Under the pieces are notes generated by a model, which was not told where the DNA came from, ran no database searches, and worked only from the letters and a program-made list of their open reading frames with translations. A stretch of DNA of 64,000 bases. It comes from Skeletonema tropicum (taxonomy: Eukaryota > Bacillariophyta > Thalassiosirophyceae > Thalassiosirales > Thalassiosiraceae). The translations under genes and the position numbers were made by a program. Location of the stretch: positions 2,852,001-2,916,000 of the forward strand of contig CM074134.1 in assembly GCA_037178625.1 (NCBI GenBank). The letters run 5' to 3'. Positions 1 through 11,469 of the stretch are shown piece after piece. Numbering within the stretch: position 1 is the stretch's first letter; the number at the start of each line of letters is the position of its first letter.

Positions 1-119
1 CTCGGGATAAAATGGGGTTATTACGTAGGGGCATACTAATTCCTACAAAATTTGGACTAGGCGAGGCACAATGTAGCGTACATAGTGCCTGCCTATCTTC
101 TACTCCAACTTAAACAATA

Positions 120-491
120 CAACATACCCAAGACCAATTTCGAAGTTAAAGTCTAATATCAATAAGCTAAGAGGAATCAGTAGAATCTGCTCTTACATAG
201 AAACCCAATGACTCTCGAAGACTGCATACATTATAATATATGAATATGTCAAGTTCACGACTGAAAGTAGCTGAACGACTGAACATAGCTGAACATGCTG
301 TGTATCAACATACCCAAGACCAATTTCGAAGTTAAAGTCTAATATCAATAAGCTAAGAGGAATCAGTAGAATCTGCTCTTACATAGAAACCCAATGACTC
401 TCGAAGACTGCATACATTATAATATATGAATATGTCAAGTTCACGACTGAAAGTAGCTGAACGACTGAACATAGCTGAACATGCTGTGTAT
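120..491. repeat. Tandem duplication, 186-bp unit x2
   Basis: Positions 120-305 and 306-491 are almost identical copies of one 186-bp unit, in direct tandem. The second copy ends just before the first long open frame of the next gene. It is a recent duplication in the 5' flank of the RING/SEL1/MYND gene and may duplicate promoter or 5'UTR sequence. I see no coding content in the unit. Bases 1-119 hold nothing I recognise. Confidence 0.9.
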
Positions 492-622
492 TCATGACCA
501 GGTCTCATAAAATTACATTTGAGTTCACTGCATCTTTAGTTTATCACTGTAATTGTAAGGTAAGAGGATTTGCCTGCTTACAAGACAAATGTAAGATAGC
601 AGAGCATTTAACAAATCTCACC

Positions 623-1903
623 ATGGCTGACGACGACGACAACGTGATTGAGCTGGAGCAGCAGCTGCGGGAGAAGATTGCTTCCCAGAAGGCGACAACT
701 GCTGAACTTCCCTCACTAAAAAGTATAGTTGACGAAACAGGTCTTACTTCGCCAGAGACCAAGTCAAGGGCACAACAAATCAAAGAGCTGTCGGACAATG
801 AAGAGCAGCTCGAACTACTACTCGAATCTAAGCGGGTGGAGGCTGCTGTAAAGCTTCAAGACGAGCTGCATCCTCCCAAAGACTCTGGACATTGTCCCAT
901 ATGTCTTGAAACAATCAAACACTTGAATTGCACAACAATAATTCGATTTTTTTGCTGTGGTGGTTGGATATGTATCCAGTGTTTCGAAGAGCGCAAAGCC
1001 AACTTAGAGAAAGAAGGATTTGATGATATGGATATGTTCTCTAACAAATGCCCACTTTGTCGGGAGAGACTTTACGCCGACGGTAAGGAAACCGGAGCCA
1101 TGCTGTTAGAACATTTCAACAAAGGTATGGTATGGGCGCAGGTTCAAATTGGGGTATGGTGCATGGATGCAGCGGAGGGTAAAAAGTTCGGCCTTTCTCT
1201 CGATAAAAAGAAGTGTTGGGAATTGATCAAACAAGCCGCAGATCAAGGTGATCCGAATGCGTTGTTTTTCATGTCGACATATGATGATGATGAAGAAATG
1301 AACAGCAACACACATGAGCATTATCTCAAAAAAGCTGCAGATCTTGGATTCCCGCTGGCACAACACAATCTGGCTTTGTTTTACAATATGAACAATGAGA
1401 AAGAGAAGTACCTTCATTACATCACACTCGCAGCAAGCCAGGGAAATGTTAGTTCGTACGGTTTTTTGGGAACTTCCTTTATGCATGATAATGATGAATG
1501 TGGTCTGACGCAATCTTTCATTCTGGCGAAACATTACTTTGGAGAGATGAGCTTAGAAGACGATTTTTACATCTACAACTTTTTAATTGCTTCATACTTG
1601 TTGGAAAATCAGCGTTATGAAGGAATTATGGACATTCCTGGGCATAGTCCCATTCCAACGTTTTTGTACTGGGTACGCAGAGCGGTGAAGGGAAATTTGT
1701 CAGTGGAAACGAAAGATAATGCGGTCAAGTGCTTGTCAATGGTAGAGGATCAGGCAAAGAGTCACTGCGCAAATTGCAGGAAGGAGGCAGGATGCTCATC
1801 ATTCAAGCGATGTATGCGGTGTTTAGGAGCTTGGTATTGTGGCGAGGAATGCCAAGTCCAACACTGGAATTCTGGGCACAAGATAGACTGCAAATACAAA
1901 TGA
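623..1903 (+). CDS. RING-type zinc finger / SEL1-like repeats / C-terminal MYND finger protein
   Basis: A 426-residue protein in one exon. I start it at the ATG at 623 because it sits in an accATGg context and opens an acidic start (MADDDDN). The frame stays open back to an ATG at 494, which would add 43 less likely residues. Residues 5-85 look like a coiled coil. A RING-like finger follows (CPIC at 91-94, CCGG at 111-114, C117, C120, CPLC at 143-146). Next come helical repeats typical of SEL1/TPR-like arrays (about 165-330, with motifs such as AADQGDPNAL and AADLGFPLAQHNLA). A MYND finger closes the protein (382-424, CANC...CMRC...YC..EC...HW..H...C). RING domains usually act in ubiquitin transfer; SEL1 and MYND domains bind proteins. 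A role as an E3-type adaptor is inference. Similar combinations form a large family in Thalassiosira-type diatoms, and a broken relative lies at 23040-24460. Confidence 0.85.
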   Translation: MADDDDNVIELEQQLREKIASQKATTAELPSLKSIVDETGLTSPETKSRAQQIKELSDNEEQLELLLESKRVEAAVKLQDELHPPKDSGHCPICLETIKHLNCTTIIRFFCCGGWICIQCFEERKANLEKEGFDDMDMFSNKCPLCRERLYADGKETGAMLLEHFNKGMVWAQVQIGVWCMDAAEGKKFGLSLDKKKCWELIKQAADQGDPNALFFMSTYDDDEEMNSNTHEHYLKKAADLGFPLAQHNLALFYNMNNEKEKYLHYITLAASQGNVSSYGFLGTSFMHDNDECGLTQSFILAKHYFGEMSLEDDFYIYNFLIASYLLENQRYEGIMDIPGHSPIPTFLYWVRRAVKGNLSVETKDNAVKCLSMVEDQAKSHCANCRKEAGCSSFKRCMRCLGAWYCGEECQVQHWNSGHKIDCKYK

Positions 1904-2042
1904 TAGACTTCTTCAAAGCATATACGATGATGATTACTACTGCCAAATAATGCATGCCTGTTGTAACACATTCTTGTTATTGTTACGCTCTTGATTGCCT
2001 TCCATCATAAGCGTGATCACGAATCTCTGGTACGGAAGATAA

Positions 2043-2249
2043 GGTCGGCAAAACGAGAGAAGGAGGAGAGAGACAGCGATCGAAACTTTGGTACACAAGT
2101 TGGAGTTGGAAAATTGGCAAAATGAATTCTGGAACAAAAACGAACTGTGGTACACCAAGGCAGAATGCAACTCATTGAAACGTAACATTATGCGAGGTGT
2201 GCTCCAAGTCCAACCTTGCAAGAGAAGATTCAGCTTCCGACTGAGATGA
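2043..2249 (+). pseudogene. Fragment resembling the diatom 'LWYSK' family
   Basis: This 68-codon stretch is open from after a TAA to a TGA at 2247-2249 and has no ATG near its start. It contains NELWYTKAECNSLKRNIMRG, which resembles the core (DLWYSKSEYYSMRRAI) of the two intact paralogs at 3288-3836 and 7143-7673, but lies on the opposite strand. I read it as an exon remnant or gene fragment of the same broad family. The match is short, so chance or a different exon structure remains possible. The rest of 1904-2440 shows no gene. Confidence 0.35.
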
Positions 2250-2440
2250 CGGCTTCTAGATTGATATTTCTCATCTACTCTCACAGGCCTGTGTTCTCAC
2301 TGGCCCGAGTGCTCGAGGTTGAAGACTTGCAGACGTCGATGCGTACTTTTAGGTGCAGGAGAGGCGAAACAAGATGGTAAAGTGAAGTGAAAGATGGCCG
2401 GCTTCTCATCTCAATGACGATGGCTGTACATACCTTAGAA

Positions 2441-4003
2441 AGGGTTGTTGAATGGGGTTGTAGGTAGGTAAGTATTATAAAAATGCCAGCCTAACTTTGA
2501 GGAGAAAACTGAGTGAGTGGGTGAAAGAGTGGGGCTTGAAGTAAAAAAAGTAAAGTGAAAGAAGACCGGGTTCTCATCTCATTCACGACGACTTTTCTCT
2601 CTCTCTAGAGAGTACCGCATCATCTGAATCTGAATCTCACTCAGAAGGGATGCGGTACCTAGAAAAGTCACAGCATTGAGATGAGAAGCGGCCTTCTTCT
2701 TCACAAACTGCAACTGCCGGGATGGAAAGTCTAGCAAGTTCAGGCTCGCTGGTCGTCCAAGCTAGCTGGGTTGTTTCCGTGCAGCTATCTACATGCTACA
2801 GACTAATGCATTGGCATTGACATATACATCGACTTCAGTTCTCCAAATCCCTCTCTGATTCTTTCGATGCCGATTCATGTGATTGATGCATCCTTCGACT
2901 TCTAGAGAGCAGCGTTAGGGCGATTGATGCATCAATCACATGGAGATCACTTCAGGGGATACACGTATAGTCGGGTTCGCACATCCACAAGGAAGAGGTC
3001 ATGAAATTGAGACGCGATGAGGTTGAGCATTCTCCATTTCAATTACGCTTTTGTAGGGATGTCAATTTGGAGGGCAAGGGCTGCTGTGCCGAAGCCAATT
3101 TGATGAAAGTGAAAGAAATAAGATCTTGTCGAGGGTTCTTATAGTATGGTAGAGAAAGACAAACACACTTTATATGTCTATGTCTGCCATCACAACTTAA
3201 GTAGTGGTGCGAGTCTGGCTGTAAATAGTATTATTTAAATCTAACTGATGGATACACTACGAATTGTCGCGACTTCTTAAATTTTGTCTATGAGAGCCCC
3301 CAGATGTGATCTTGGAGAAGCGCACCACGCAACCTTGCTCGGAGCGCAAACTCCTTTGTCTGAGAAATTGAAGCTTGTGCAACATCCATTTCAGAGGCAT
3401 CTTCCATTCCCTGCGCTTGAAGAACTGCAAGGATTGTTTGAGCTCTACCAGCCTTCGTTTCGAGAACGAAGGCTGACGTGAGGTGATTCTCGATGCCAAC
3501 GTAGCAGACGCTGCTCTCGAAGGCTGAGCCATCACAATCACCTGCAGCAGCATAGTTGAGAGGAATCCCGTCCAAAGCCTGCGCACGAACTTCAAGGATA
3601 TCTTGTTGAATGGCGCGTCTCATTGAGTAATATTCTGACTTGGACTTGGAGTACCAGAGATCTTGACGATGGCGAGCAACGTTATTGATCTTCTTATTGT
3701 AATCTTCGTTCCTTGTAAAGGTAAAGATGTACAGCTGTGCCTGTGCCGTATTAGCAAATCGAACAGAACGCGAACGAGCCTTCGTTGCAGTAGTTGTGGC
3801 GGTGGAGGTAGTAGTAGTGGTAGTAGAGCTCACCATGATATTATTACTGTTTGTTTCACTTGATTACTTCTTTGCCTGATAGATTATGGTGACTGTACCC
3901 TTCCTTTCACACGTCAGATGGTTACTTGCGAAGCCGTGACGCGCGTCGTGACTTCGACTGCTTCCGCGACTTTAACTTCATCTTCAATCTGGGATCGAGG
4001 AAA
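2441..4003. repeat. Segmental duplication, copy 1
   Basis: This block matches 6274-7847 along its whole length, in the same orientation, about 3.84 kb away. It carries the 3288-3836 gene, its 5' flank and about 0.8 kb of 3' flank. The copies differ mainly by small insertions, many of them perfect 4-6 bp tandem duplications, more than by substitutions. Both copies keep a 16-bp perfect palindrome (GATTGATGCATCAATC, 2922-2937 here) downstream of the gene. Confidence 0.9.
3288..3836 (-). CDS. Hypothetical protein, diatom 'LWYSK' family, paralog 1
   Basis: A 182-residue protein in one exon with a good ATG at 3836. The N-terminus is a Ser/Thr run (2-16), then a basic patch (KARSRSVRFAN). The conserved core starts at SVRF and includes RQDLWYSKSKSEYYSMRRAIQ. 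The C-terminal half holds IENHLTS and a predicted helix (GRAQTILAVLQAQGM). From memory, short proteins with a VRF...LWYS...E signature recur in diatom genomes without a known function; I assign none. Compared with the paralog at 7143-7673, this copy has three extra in-frame dipeptides (AQ, FT, KS), each caused by a perfect 6-bp tandem duplication. The frame and core are otherwise preserved, so both copies may be functional. Function unknown. Confidence 0.7.
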   Translation of the reverse strand: MVSSTTTTTTSTATTTATKARSRSVRFANTAQAQLYIFTFTRNEDYNKKINNVARHRQDLWYSKSKSEYYSMRRAIQQDILEVRAQALDGIPLNYAAAGDCDGSAFESSVCYVGIENHLTSAFVLETKAGRAQTILAVLQAQGMEDASEMDVAQASISQTKEFALRARLRGALLQDHIWGLS

Positions 4004-6273
4004 GAATGGGGCATATATAGGCCCTTTCAGTTTTTGGATGCGGCATCTTTTTTCATCCCACAACTCAAAAATCGGCAACCCATCATGACCATCACGTTGG
4101 GCCGCCAAGCCATAGCACGATCAATTAGGATTCTACCACATCATCAAGCTATGTTCTAGATCAGTTTTTAACGCAGAAAACGCTCATGTAGTCGGCAGGT
4201 TACGAAATCAAGAACCTACAGACGTATCGGCGGCTATATCTAAGGCATCCATTTTTGGTCTATTTTGGTGGAGGTGGTTAATATCGTCGACGAGGACATG
4301 CAATATTCGATTCACAAGGCCCCCACAGCGCTCTCTGCTCTATATTGATATTGATGACCGATGTGGGTGGTCAAAATGTCATGGTATCTGCCTCGGAATT
4401 ACTGCTAGGCCATGTCTTGAGGGTGTAATATTTTCGTCATTGTGAACAGATTCACGTGTGCGCACAAAACCTCGATTGGGTGGCATCAACGTTTGCAAGG
4501 ACACATAATATTACAGTCACATGACCAAACAATTGATATAACGTCCAGTTACCATGTGATAATGCAAGACCAAAGTCACCTTGCTCTTTTTTATATGCTG
4601 CAGCCTGTACCATATTATTATCAACATGTAATCTAGCAGACAAGGTAAGTGCTTGTGTGAAAGTTGCGTCTACTATGATAATACAATCATTAAAATAAGA
4701 ATAAATATATATATAATAGTTTTATGATGTTATTATTATGTTGATTGTTGCATAGGTCGACAGGAAGACACATGTTACACCCCAGATGCATCAAATAGAC
4801 TCTCTTTTCTTCTAGCTGACAAACCTCCTTAGATAATGTCACCACATCCTCCCTCCAGTGCAGTACTTCTCAACAAAAGATATCCACCATCGTTCGAAAT
4901 TAATAACTTCTACCGACGGTTGCGTGTATTGTTTGTTTGACACCCTATTCATCTCTTATATCAACAGCAGATTGGTTCCAGGTTGATGCTTCATCTAAAG
5001 CAGAATGCCGCCTACTTGCCTCGATGATAACAATGCAATTACCGACTAATTTCGAAGAGAAGACACAGTTATCAACACTCACATTGCCGTTGCTACTGAA
5101 GCTGAGCAGTAATCATCAGTTATCTCAGATTGATTGTAAGCTTTTTGTCCACTGAAGCCGTAGTATTGCGAGTGAGGATGAAAGGAGTTGCATCAGAAGA
5201 CATCTTCAATGAGAGCATATCGACAGTAGAATTCCACTTGGGAGCACAGCATGCTGTTGCAGTCCTGATCATTATCCCCTCCGTCAAAGTATACAATGCC
5301 CTCCCTCACGTGTTGTATACGTAAAAATTACTGACACAAGCTACCACAACAAGGCCAGATTGTCACCTGAACTGCACCACCCGGAGACGAGACGACCCTA
5401 CATCCATCAAAACCAATATATTGTCGTATTGTCAACATCTTCACGCTCTATTTGTTGTATTATCTCCACACCCCTCCCTATTGATGTTGCGCAGTAATTG
5501 TGCGGTAAGCCACGCAGCGTCGTTGAACAATCAAGCGGTCTCGTATCGGCGCTTTCTGACGGATTAAAGAGGAGCCGGCTCGACAACTATTGTTTCATCA
5601 TCACTTCTATCGAATCGGCTAGTAATGGGAGAGTGCTTACGGCCTGAAGGTCCTCTGTTCATGAGGGGGGCGGTGCTGTTGTTGCATCTGCATCAAAATA
5701 ACGGTCACTTCGTGTAGGCGACACCCAAAATAAAGGCTACGAGTGCTATCACCGTGATTCCGTCACATCATGAGGTCATATCGGTCCACTGAGGGCATCG
5801 CCGCTGACTGTTGGTTATGCTGACCCCCGTTCCGCTCCATACCATAGCCGCTGCCGTCGCCATGGTTCTGGTGTTCAAAGTGATCGAAATTTGAAAAGTG
5901 TGCGAAACGGCTAGAAAAATGAGAGATGGGGCGCCCCGTTCCCCGCTGGAGTGACCCACGCAAAATGTGCCGCATCCAAAAAATGGATAGGGCCTACTCC
6001 CCATTAACTCGACTTGCTCTCAGAGCTATGCTATCAACTTGGTCTTAGATGATACAGTGGGAAATGCTGCAACACACCTTCTCTCCACGGTGAATTTTAA
6101 GGAAAAATTTCTGTTATATTATTAAGTTGAAAATAGATAGTACGAGTACGACGATCGAGTTTGCAGTTGACGCTGCTGGCTCATCATTGACTGTACAAGG
6201 AAATGGTCTGACGCATGTCGAGGTTAGTGGGTCTAGTATGACATTCAAGTCCTGTCTTTGTAATTCATCATGT
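4004..6273. other. Intergenic, no convincing gene
   Basis: About 2.3 kb without a supported gene. Open frames are short (under 80 codons) and have no recognisable motif. A weak copia RNase H-like string near 4970-5040 was considered and rejected. A run of TATA dinucleotides lies near 4700-4720. Confidence 0.6.
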
Positions 6274-7847
6274 TAGGGTTGTTGAATGGGGGGTGTAGGT
6301 AATAGGCCAGCCTGGCTTGAAGTGAGTTTACCTACAACGAAACTGAGGAAATATGGTTACTTACTTAGGGTTAGTGAGTGGGGCTTGAAGTAAAAAAGTA
6401 AAGTGAAAAGGCCGGGTTCTCAATCTCAGTCGACGACTTTTCTCTTGAGAGAGTACCGCATCATCTGAATCTAAATCTCACTTGGGTAGAAAGGATGCGG
6501 TACCTAAAGAAAAACTCCTACAAAACGGCACTAAGATGAGAAGCCGGCCTTCTTCACAAACTGCAACTGCCGGGATGGAAAGTCGGTCCAGCAAGTTAGT
6601 AAGTACAAGTCAGGCTGGTCGTCCAAAGCTTGGTTGTTTCCGTGCAGCTACAGGCGACAGGCTAATGCATTGGCATTGACTTCAGTTCTCCAAATCCCTC
6701 TCTGATTCTTTCGATGCCGATTCATGTGATTGATGCATCCTTCGCCTTCTAGATCTAGAGAGCAGTGTTAGCGCGATCGCGATTGATGCATCAATCACAT
6801 GGAGATCACTTCAGGGGATACATGTATAGTCGGGTTCACACATCCACAAGGAAGAGGTCACGAAATTGAGATGCGATGAGCTTGAGCATTCTTCCATATC
6901 AGTTACGCCTTTGTAGGGATGTCACCGTGGAGAGCAAGGGCTGCTGTGCCGAAGCCAATTTGATGCAAGAGATATAATATCTTGTTGAGGGTTCTTATAG
7001 ATGGTAGAGAAAGACAAACATACTTTACATGTCTATGTCTGCCATCACAACTTTAATAGTGGTGCGAGTCTGGCTGTAAATAGTTTTATTTAAATCTAAC
7101 TGATGGATACACTACGTATTGTCACGACAACTTCAATTTTGTCTATGAGAGCCCCCAGATGTGATCTTGGAGAAGCGCACCACGCAACCTTGCTCTGAGT
7201 GCAAAGTCCTTTGTCTGAGAAATTGAAGCTTGTGCAACATCCATTTCAGAGGCATCTTCCATTCCCTGCGCTTGGAGAACTGCAAGGATTGTTTGAGCTC
7301 TACCAGCCTCCGTTTCGAGGACAAAGGCTGACGTGAGGTGATTCTCGATGCCAACGTAGCAGACGCTGCTCTCGAAGGCTGAGCCATCACAATCACCTGC
7401 AGCAGCATAGTTGAGAGGAATCCCGTCCAAAGCCTGCGCACGAACTTCGAGGACATCTTGTTGAATGGCGCGTCTCATTGAGTAATATTCTGACTTGGAG
7501 TACCAGAGATCTTGACGATGGCGAGCAACGTTGTTGATCTTCTTTTTGCAATCTTCGTGCCTTGTAAAGATGTACAGCTGTGCCGTATTAGCAAATCGAA
7601 CAGAACGCGAACGAGTCTTCTTTGCAGTAGTTGTGGCGGTGGAGGTAGTAGCAGTGGTAGTAGAGCTCATCATGATATTATTTTACTGCTTGTTTCACTT
7701 GATTTTGATTCTTTGCCCGATAGATTATGGTGACTGTACCCTTCCTTTCACACGTCAATTAGTTACTTCGCGAAGCCGTGACGCGCGTCGTGACATCGAC
7801 TGCATCAGCGACTTGAACTTCAACTTCAATCTGGGATCGAGGAAAAA
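6274..7847. repeat. Segmental duplication, copy 2
   Basis: Partner of 2441-4003, in direct orientation. Homology begins at the phrase GGGTTGTTGAATGGGG and ends at CTTCAATCTGGGATCGAGGA just 5' of the gene. This copy also has private short tandem duplications, such as a doubled TCTAGA near 6750 and a doubled GCGAT. The shared 16-bp palindrome is at 6781-6796. Confidence 0.9.
7143..7673 (-). CDS. Hypothetical protein, diatom 'LWYSK' family, paralog 2
   Basis: A 176-residue protein in one exon, starting at the first of two ATGs (MMSS). It is nearly identical to the 3288-3836 product but lacks its three inserted dipeptides, so it probably keeps the ancestral spacing (TAQLYIFT, LWYSKSEYY). A Ser/Thr-rich N-terminus (2-17), a basic segment, the LWYSK core and an alanine-rich C-terminal helix are visible. 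There is no signal peptide or membrane segment. The function is unknown, as for the paralog. Conservation of frame and C-terminus in both copies suggests purifying selection or very recent duplication; a substitution-rate comparison would decide. Confidence 0.7.
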   Translation of the reverse strand: MMSSTTTATTSTATTTAKKTRSRSVRFANTAQLYIFTRHEDCKKKINNVARHRQDLWYSKSEYYSMRRAIQQDVLEVRAQALDGIPLNYAAAGDCDGSAFESSVCYVGIENHLTSAFVLETEAGRAQTILAVLQAQGMEDASEMDVAQASISQTKDFALRARLRGALLQDHIWGLS

Positions 7848-8009
7848 CCAATAAATCACTGAATATTACCATCTTGATCACTTCCCTAGCACAATACAAT
7901 AATTTCCCCGACAAACCTTTACAGCCAGCCCATGTTCTGATAAATACCATAAACTCTCGCACACGAATCAACGAGATTCAACTTTACAACGTCTGTTACA
8001 CTACCCTAA

Positions 8010-8250
8010 GTATGTAGTAACCACGTCACAAAATTACTAGAGAAGTACACATTAACATGGCGATGAATGAAATGACCCATTTCCTGCTTTTAAACTCCTC
8101 GGAGTTCTTACTATCGTGTAAGTATTTGTGCACACCAAAAGATAACGTAAATACCGCACAATCAGGTAGGTGGCTGACTATTCCATTTTAGATCCTGACT
8201 CGGGTAGATACATATTATCGCGGATTTCTCGCTCGGAATAGTGTCTTTGA
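8010..8250. repeat. Duplicated noncoding block, partner of 10830-11070
   Basis: This block shares ordered matches with 10830-11070 (CACAAAATTACT, TTTGTGCACA, CCTGACTCGGGTA, TCTCGCTCGGAATAGTGTC). It ends in one unit of the roughly 139-bp repeat that is tandem at 11030-11400. Noncoding. Confidence 0.7.
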
Positions 8251-8309
8251 CCTTGAACTATGCATGTAATAGAGAGAACTTGTACTCAATCTACATACAC
8301 AGGTTTAAC

Positions 8310-8800
8310 GACAGACATCGACTCGGTGTCCTCGCATGCGATTCATCAACAAAGAGGCACTCAGTCCCACTTGCCAGACGCGAAACGAGAACATTACGCT
8401 AGATCTGAAACATTATCCTCTCTAGCTCCATCCTCTTACGACTCTACAGGGCGGGGACTATTCTACGCTACAATTAGTTGGTTTTGTGTAATATATTGAT
8501 GGAAATGGGACGACGAGTCAACAACGTTGCAGAGTGAATAAAATTAATGTACGTGGGAGAGTTAAGATTATGCAATGCTTCTAAACACTGAAGTTTAGTT
8601 GTCAAATAGCGTTTATCGTACAAATACGTATACATCTCAAACTAGCATTACCATATCCTAGAGAGAGAGGTAGACTTCCTACCGAGTCTCCATCGTTCCC
8701 GGGATTGCACGGCAGCTTTTCCTATCCCTACACTTCTTCTTTGGTCATAAGCATTAGCCCAAATGGATTTCTCTCAAACCATTCATCAGCATGGCTTCCA
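8310..8800. repeat. Duplicated block, partner of 9580-10092
   Basis: 8310-8800 and 9580-10092 are direct copies about 1.3 kb apart. The best-conserved part (8515-8650 vs 9822-9957) is essentially identical. The second copy runs into the 3' end of the gene at 10055-10529. The first copy keeps only about the last dozen codons of that gene before diverging, so it is a 3' truncated duplicate. The stretch 8801-9579 between the copies shows no gene. Confidence 0.8.
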
Positions 8801-10054
8801 AGCAGAAGTTCTCTTCGCGAACTAAACACATCGTTTGAAGTATCATTACTTTCGCTCTTATATTAACTCCAAGCAGATTGAGATTCACTACATCAAACGC
8901 ATGATCAGCTGGCCGACTGCCCAACAAAGCCACTTGGTACGAATCTATTCTTGGACTTTCGTAAGATGTTGATGGGTTGGTAATGTCGAGGTAGGTAATG
9001 TCTCGCTAAGAGGGAGTTTAGAATACACAAGAAACGGGTAAGTCTGAGCGGTAGACAGACGGTACCAGGTTCATATTCTTATGTATGTGTTGTATTAAGT
9101 ACTTATAGCTCGACCTCGACCCTCGACGCACTTCCAAGTGGACGTCGATCGACTCTCTGTACATCCAATTGCTCCTCCAACCTCACTCTTAGATTACGAT
9201 GAGGACGGCACCCACTACTTATTATACGGTGTCTTTAGTCTATTGTCACAGCACTATCCTGTCCGTGTTACACTGTTGATAAAGGCCGACACCCAGCCAT
9301 AATCATTGCAATCAGTCAAACAATAAGTACAGACATCCTTAGCCATGTGATACAGACCAAGGCATGCAACTCAGAATCTGGTCAGCTTACTTTGTACTGA
9401 ATGACTCTTCATCTGACAACCTGCTCACAGGCATGACGCCGCCAAGGAAATGGCAATCTCATTGTGTTAGTCCAACCAGAGTACTTTCACAATGATGTGG
9501 TACCACAAGTCCGTTTCAAACTTCAGGAAAGTGAAGCTACATTTCCTGGACAATATTGGAAAGTGGTTCAAGCCTATTCACATCGGCTCGGTGTCCTCTC
9601 ATGCGATTCATCAACTGCACAGAGGAGTTCAGTCCCACTTGCCAGACGCGAAACGAGGAAATATCTCCATCAAGAGAACGTAGCTTTCTAGCCCCTCCTC
9701 TTACGATTCTACAGGAGACTATACTTCTAGTCTACGATTAGTTGGATGTGTGTCATATGAATACTTCTTTCTCTTCTTTCGAATGGGACACTGCAACATT
9801 TTGATAGAAGAAGAATTGTTGCGACGTTGCAGAGTGAATAAAATTAATGTACGTGGGAGAGTTAAGATTATGCAATGCTTCTAAACACTGAAGTTTAGTT
9901 GTCAAATAGCGTTTATCGTACAAATACGTATACATCTCAAACTAGCATTACCATATCCTAGAGAGAGAGGTGGACTTCCTACCAAGTCCATCGTCCCCGG
10001 AATTGCACGGCAGCTTCTCACACTTCTTCTTCTTCTTCTTCTTTGGTCAAAGCA

Positions 10055-10529
10055 TTAGCCCAAATAGATATCTCTCAAACCATTCATTACAGCATCCACC
10101 GAGCCCGAATCCTGCTCGTCGGCGGCAAGAGATGCATCAAGAATTACATCAAAGTCGAAGGAGTCGTCATCAAGAAGTTCTTGCATCAAGTCTTCAAGTA
10201 ACAGATGCGGGTGTAGCTCGAATGTGATCCTTGTCATTTCTAGCGCAGGTGGTCGTCGACTGCTTTTGCTTTTGGTCTGACAGCGAGCTAGAGGACGATC
10301 CGTCATCAGACGAGTCGTCTTTCACGTCTTGAAGACGGAGTTTTCTCATCCTTACTCTGTTATTTGAGTAGTAGAGAAATGGGTCCTGAACTTTCAAGGT
10401 GGGATGGATTTCTTCAGTGGCCGGGCTGTCGACATCTTGGGTGGTTTGTCGGCAGTAGTCGTCGTCCTCACTCTTGGCATAGGAGGAGGAAACAGCGGAG
10501 ATTGGTTGTGGAGGAGAGGCCTTCATCAT
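10055..10529 (-). pseudogene. Hypothetical diatom protein with an internal frameshift
   Basis: The reading starts at tandem ATGs (10529 and 10526, MMKASPPQP) and runs about 80 codons. It contains DPFLYYSNNRVRMRKLRLQ and then an acidic Ser-rich stretch. It must then shift frame by one base, within about 10240-10300, to continue into ALEMTRITFELHPHLLLEDL, an acidic segment and a stop at 10055. The two motifs (LYYSN..RM..L and TRI.FELHP.LLLED) occur together, as I recall, in uncharacterised diatom proteins, which is why I join them. No GT-AG intron explains the shift cleanly, so a one-base indel or a sequence error is more likely. Function unknown. The 3' end lies inside a duplicated block (9580-10092). 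Confidence 0.5.
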
Positions 10530-10829
10530 GGTGTGTGCCCTGTAGAATAAATTTATGTGATAAATTGAAGTCGTTTGCAGTGGTAAATGTATCTCTAGAT
10601 AATCATAGTTTAAGTGTAAATTTTCCCAAAACCTGTCAGGTTCCTCGCCCCAATGATTGAAGTGCCAAAAGAGTAGTACGCAAAAAGAGATTCGTACGAT
10701 AATAAAATCTACATAACGTACGAGGATCAATATTAATATGTTCTCATTCTCTAGAGAGTATTTGCATAGTACTAATGAAAGGAGAGAATCAGGTGCGTCA
10801 TGTTAAATGAAGTAATTATTATCCCAGAT

Positions 10830-11070
10830 TTTTACACATCACAAAATTACTCTAGAAGTACTCATTGTTGTGGCAAATGAGCCAATTCCGCTTATTTACC
10901 CTTGCCCTTGCCCTTGCCCTTGCCAATTCCTGCCGTCAAAACTGTATCGTGGATTTGTGCACATCACATGATAATGTGATGTGTGGTGGCTACTGACTGT
11001 TCCCTTTTTAGAACCTGACTCGGGTACATACATAGATTTGATTATCGCTGAATCTCGCTCGGAATAGTGT
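10830..11070. repeat. Duplicated block with a (CCCTTG)4 tract
   Basis: Partner of 8010-8250. It contains four perfect CCCTTG hexamers at 10899-10922. It also holds the hairpin-forming string CATCACATGATAATGTGATG near 10970. The hexamer is not the usual diatom telomere repeat (TTAGGG), so I treat it as a local microsatellite. The region 10530-10829 shows nothing else. Confidence 0.7.
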
Positions 11071-11400
11071 CCTTGAACATGAACTTGAGCTAAACATTGC
11101 ATAGAGATGGTTTGGCCTATCCTCTCAGCTGTTTTTTGCAGCTCTGTTTTTTGTTGGACCTCGGGAGATATTGTTATCGCGGATATCTCGCTCGGATTAG
11201 TGTCCTTGAACTCGAAATAAACATTGCATAGAGAGATGGTTTGGCCGGCCTATCCTCTCAGCGCGCGATTATTAGTCGTGGCTGCAGATTGCATTGAGCT
11301 CGTGTATTTTGTCATCGCGGAATTCTCGCTCGGAATAATGTCCTTGAACTTGAACTAAACATTTGCATTGATGGTTTAGTATGAAAGTATCTAATGGTCA
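11030..11400. repeat. Degenerate ~139-bp tandem repeat, 3 units
   Basis: Units start near 11035, 11173 and 11312. Each carries TATCGCGGA-TCTCGCTCGGAAT, then GTCCTTGAAC, AACATTGCAT and GATGGTTTGGCC, with TCCTCTCAGC at the end. A fourth single unit lies at about 8210-8285. The array sits directly upstream of an LRR pseudogene fragment and may be its old 5' flank. Confidence 0.8.
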
Positions 11401-11469
11401 TCCTCTCAGCTGTTTTTTGGTGGCTGCAGATTGCATGCAGTGTTCCGATTGGGGTATTGTAGGGAAGAT

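Noticed and set aside
4937..5155. Copia RNase H-like string (DASSKAECRLLAS)
   Set aside because: Only a short resemblance to the STEAE region, with no neighbouring RT or RNase H motif in any frame.
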